NCBI GenBank assembly: GCA_015485035.1
Contig: WFUI01000095.1
Location: forward strand, 1-15,021
DNA from: Mariprofundus sp.
GTDB taxonomy: Bacteria > Pseudomonadota > Zetaproteobacteria > Mariprofundales > Mariprofundaceae
Reading direction: 5' to 3'
Length of the DNA: 15,021 nt
Part shown: positions 14,024 to 15,021 of the stretch, one piece after another
Layout of the letters: each line of letters starts with the position of its first letter
How positions within the stretch are numbered: the first letter of the stretch is position 1
Position numbers and translations under genes: made by a program
Notes under the pieces: generated by a model
Databases searched by the model: none
Told to the model about the DNA's origin: nothing
What the model saw: only the letters and a program-made list of their open reading frames with translations

Positions 14024-15021
14024 ATGGCAAAAACATTATTCGATAAGGTATGGGAACAGCATATCGTCAAAGAAAACGATGATGGTTCAGTACTGCTTTA
14101 TATTGATCGCCATCTGGTGCATGAGGTGACCAGTCCACAGGCTTTTGAAGGATTGAGGCTGGCTGGCCGCAAACCGTGGCGAGTGAATGCCGCTGTGGCC
14201 ACGCCCGATCACAATGTGCCGACGACAAACCGTGATAAAGGGATTACTGATCCGGTTTCACGTATCCAGGTTGAAGCGCTGGATGCCAACTGTAAGGAGT
14301 TCGGTATCACCGAGTTCGGTCTGGATGATATTCGCCAGGGTGTGGTGCATGTTATGGGACCTGAGCAGGGCTTGATTCTGCCCGGCATGACTGTGGTTTG
14401 CGGTGATTCGCATACCTCAACGCACGGCGCATTCGGCTCTATTGCCATGGGTATAGGTACCTCCGAGGTGGAGCATGTGCTGGCCACCCAGTGTCTGATT
14501 CAGAAAAAGCCGAAAGTAATGCGTATTCATGTGAACGGTATATGCGCTGATGGTATCAACGGCAAAGATATCGCTCTGTTTATTATTGGTAGCATTGGTA
14601 CGGCAGGTGGGACGGGCTATGCCCTGGAGTTTGCCGGAGATGCTATTCGCTCCCTGTCCATGGAAGGGCGAATGACGTTATGCAATATGGCCATTGAGGC
14701 AGGTGCCCGTTGCGGTATGGTTGCGGTAGATGATGTAACGATTGATTATGTGCAGGGGCGACCCTTTGCCCCGAAAGGCGAGATGTGGGAACAGGCTGAA
14801 GCCGCATGGCGACAACTGCATTCTGATGATGATGCCGTGTTTGATAAGGAATTAAACTTTAAGGCGGAAGATATTGCCCCACAGGTCAGTTGGGGAACCA
14901 GCCCGGAAATGGAGTTGCCGATCACCGGTTCTGTACCGGATCCACGCAATGCCAAAGATGAAGTGCAACGCGAAGGCTGGAGCCGGGCGTTGGAGTATAT
15001 GGGGCTCAAAGCGGGAACACC
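14024..15021 (+). CDS. leuC: 3-isopropylmalate dehydratase large subunit (3' truncated by window)
   Basis: Large subunit of the [4Fe-4S] isomerase that converts 2- to 3-isopropylmalate in leucine synthesis; works with LeuD. The first 332 residues are present and the frame runs off the right edge without a stop. It shows [11 protein letters not shown] (3-13), [19 protein letters not shown] (26-44), the substrate loop TPDHNVPTT (60-68), [14 protein letters not shown] (125-138), [12 protein letters not shown] (145-156) and [13 protein letters not shown]. The three cluster cysteines expected near residues 345-415 are beyond the window. ATG 14024 follows an AGGGG site by about six bases. The preceding gene is unrelated, so leuC probably starts a leuCD(B) transcript. 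Confidence 0.96.
   Translation, partial: MAKTLFDKVWEQHIVKENDDGSVLLYIDRHLVHEVTSPQAFEGLRLAGRKPWRVNAAVATPDHNVPTTNRDKGITDPVSRIQVEALDANCKEFGITEFGLDDIRQGVVHVMGPEQGLILPGMTVVCGDSHTSTHGAFGSIAMGIGTSEVEHVLATQCLIQKKPKVMRIHVNGICADGINGKDIALFIIGSIGTAGGTGYALEFAGDAIRSLSMEGRMTLCNMAIEAGARCGMVAVDDVTIDYVQGRPFAPKGEMWEQAEAAWRQLHSDDDAVFDKELNFKAEDIAPQVSWGTSPEMELPITGSVPDPRNAKDEVQREGWSRALEYMGLKAGT

Noticed and set aside
1..15021. Search for a defence system, mobile element, CRISPR array, tRNA or tmRNA
   Set aside because: No integrase, transposase, nuclease-helicase cluster, regularly spaced repeats or RNA-gene structures were seen; the gene content is housekeeping, transport, repair and signalling.

Overview
This window is a stretch of ordinary bacterial chromosome with moderate GC (roughly half), densely coding, with genes on both strands. 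The proteins look proteobacterial: Dcd, LeuC, SmpB and an OmpR/CusS-type two-component pair all resemble beta-, gamma- or zetaproteobacterial versions. I cannot fix the class from sequence alone. I see no phage, transposon, integrase, tRNA, rRNA or CRISPR signal.

Layout. (a) 1-3039: the tail of an unrecognised + strand gene meets a minus-strand Nudix ADP-ribose pyrophosphatase (nudF-like), whose stop overlaps it. A + strand response regulator and sensor kinase diverge from nudF. (b) 3131-6136: a minus-strand block with an unrecognised outer-membrane lipoprotein, purN (purine synthesis), exonuclease III (xthA) and an O6-alkylguanine-DNA alkyltransferase. The last two are DNA repair genes. (c) 6170-6580: a small YqaA-type membrane protein on +. 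(d) 6586-11302: a minus-strand run of an AEC-family carrier, smpB (ribosome rescue), an SH3-domain membrane protein, a bile-acid:sodium-symporter-family carrier, metF and dcd. dcd and metF overlap by one base. Dcd makes dUTP, which feeds dTMP synthesis using 5,10-methylene-THF, and MetF consumes the same folate, so the pair sits at a metabolic branch point. (e) 11303-11650: a 348-bp divergent intergenic region. (f) 11651-13810: a tandem-GAF HD-GYP phosphodiesterase, predicted to hydrolyse cyclic di-GMP. (g) 14024-end: leuC (leucine synthesis), cut by the window edge.

Most of the window is housekeeping, and I do not see a clear undescribed multi-gene system. The points most worth checking are: the HD-GYP protein with about 100 extra residues between its two metal-binding motifs; the sensor kinase in which the usual Thr/Asn four residues after the phospho-accepting His is Leu; the orphan lipoprotein; repeated GAACA/TGTTC boxes covering the start codon of the AEC carrier, next to a near-perfect hairpin; and a nine-codon leader-like ORF with a strong ribosome binding site upstream of the HD-GYP gene.
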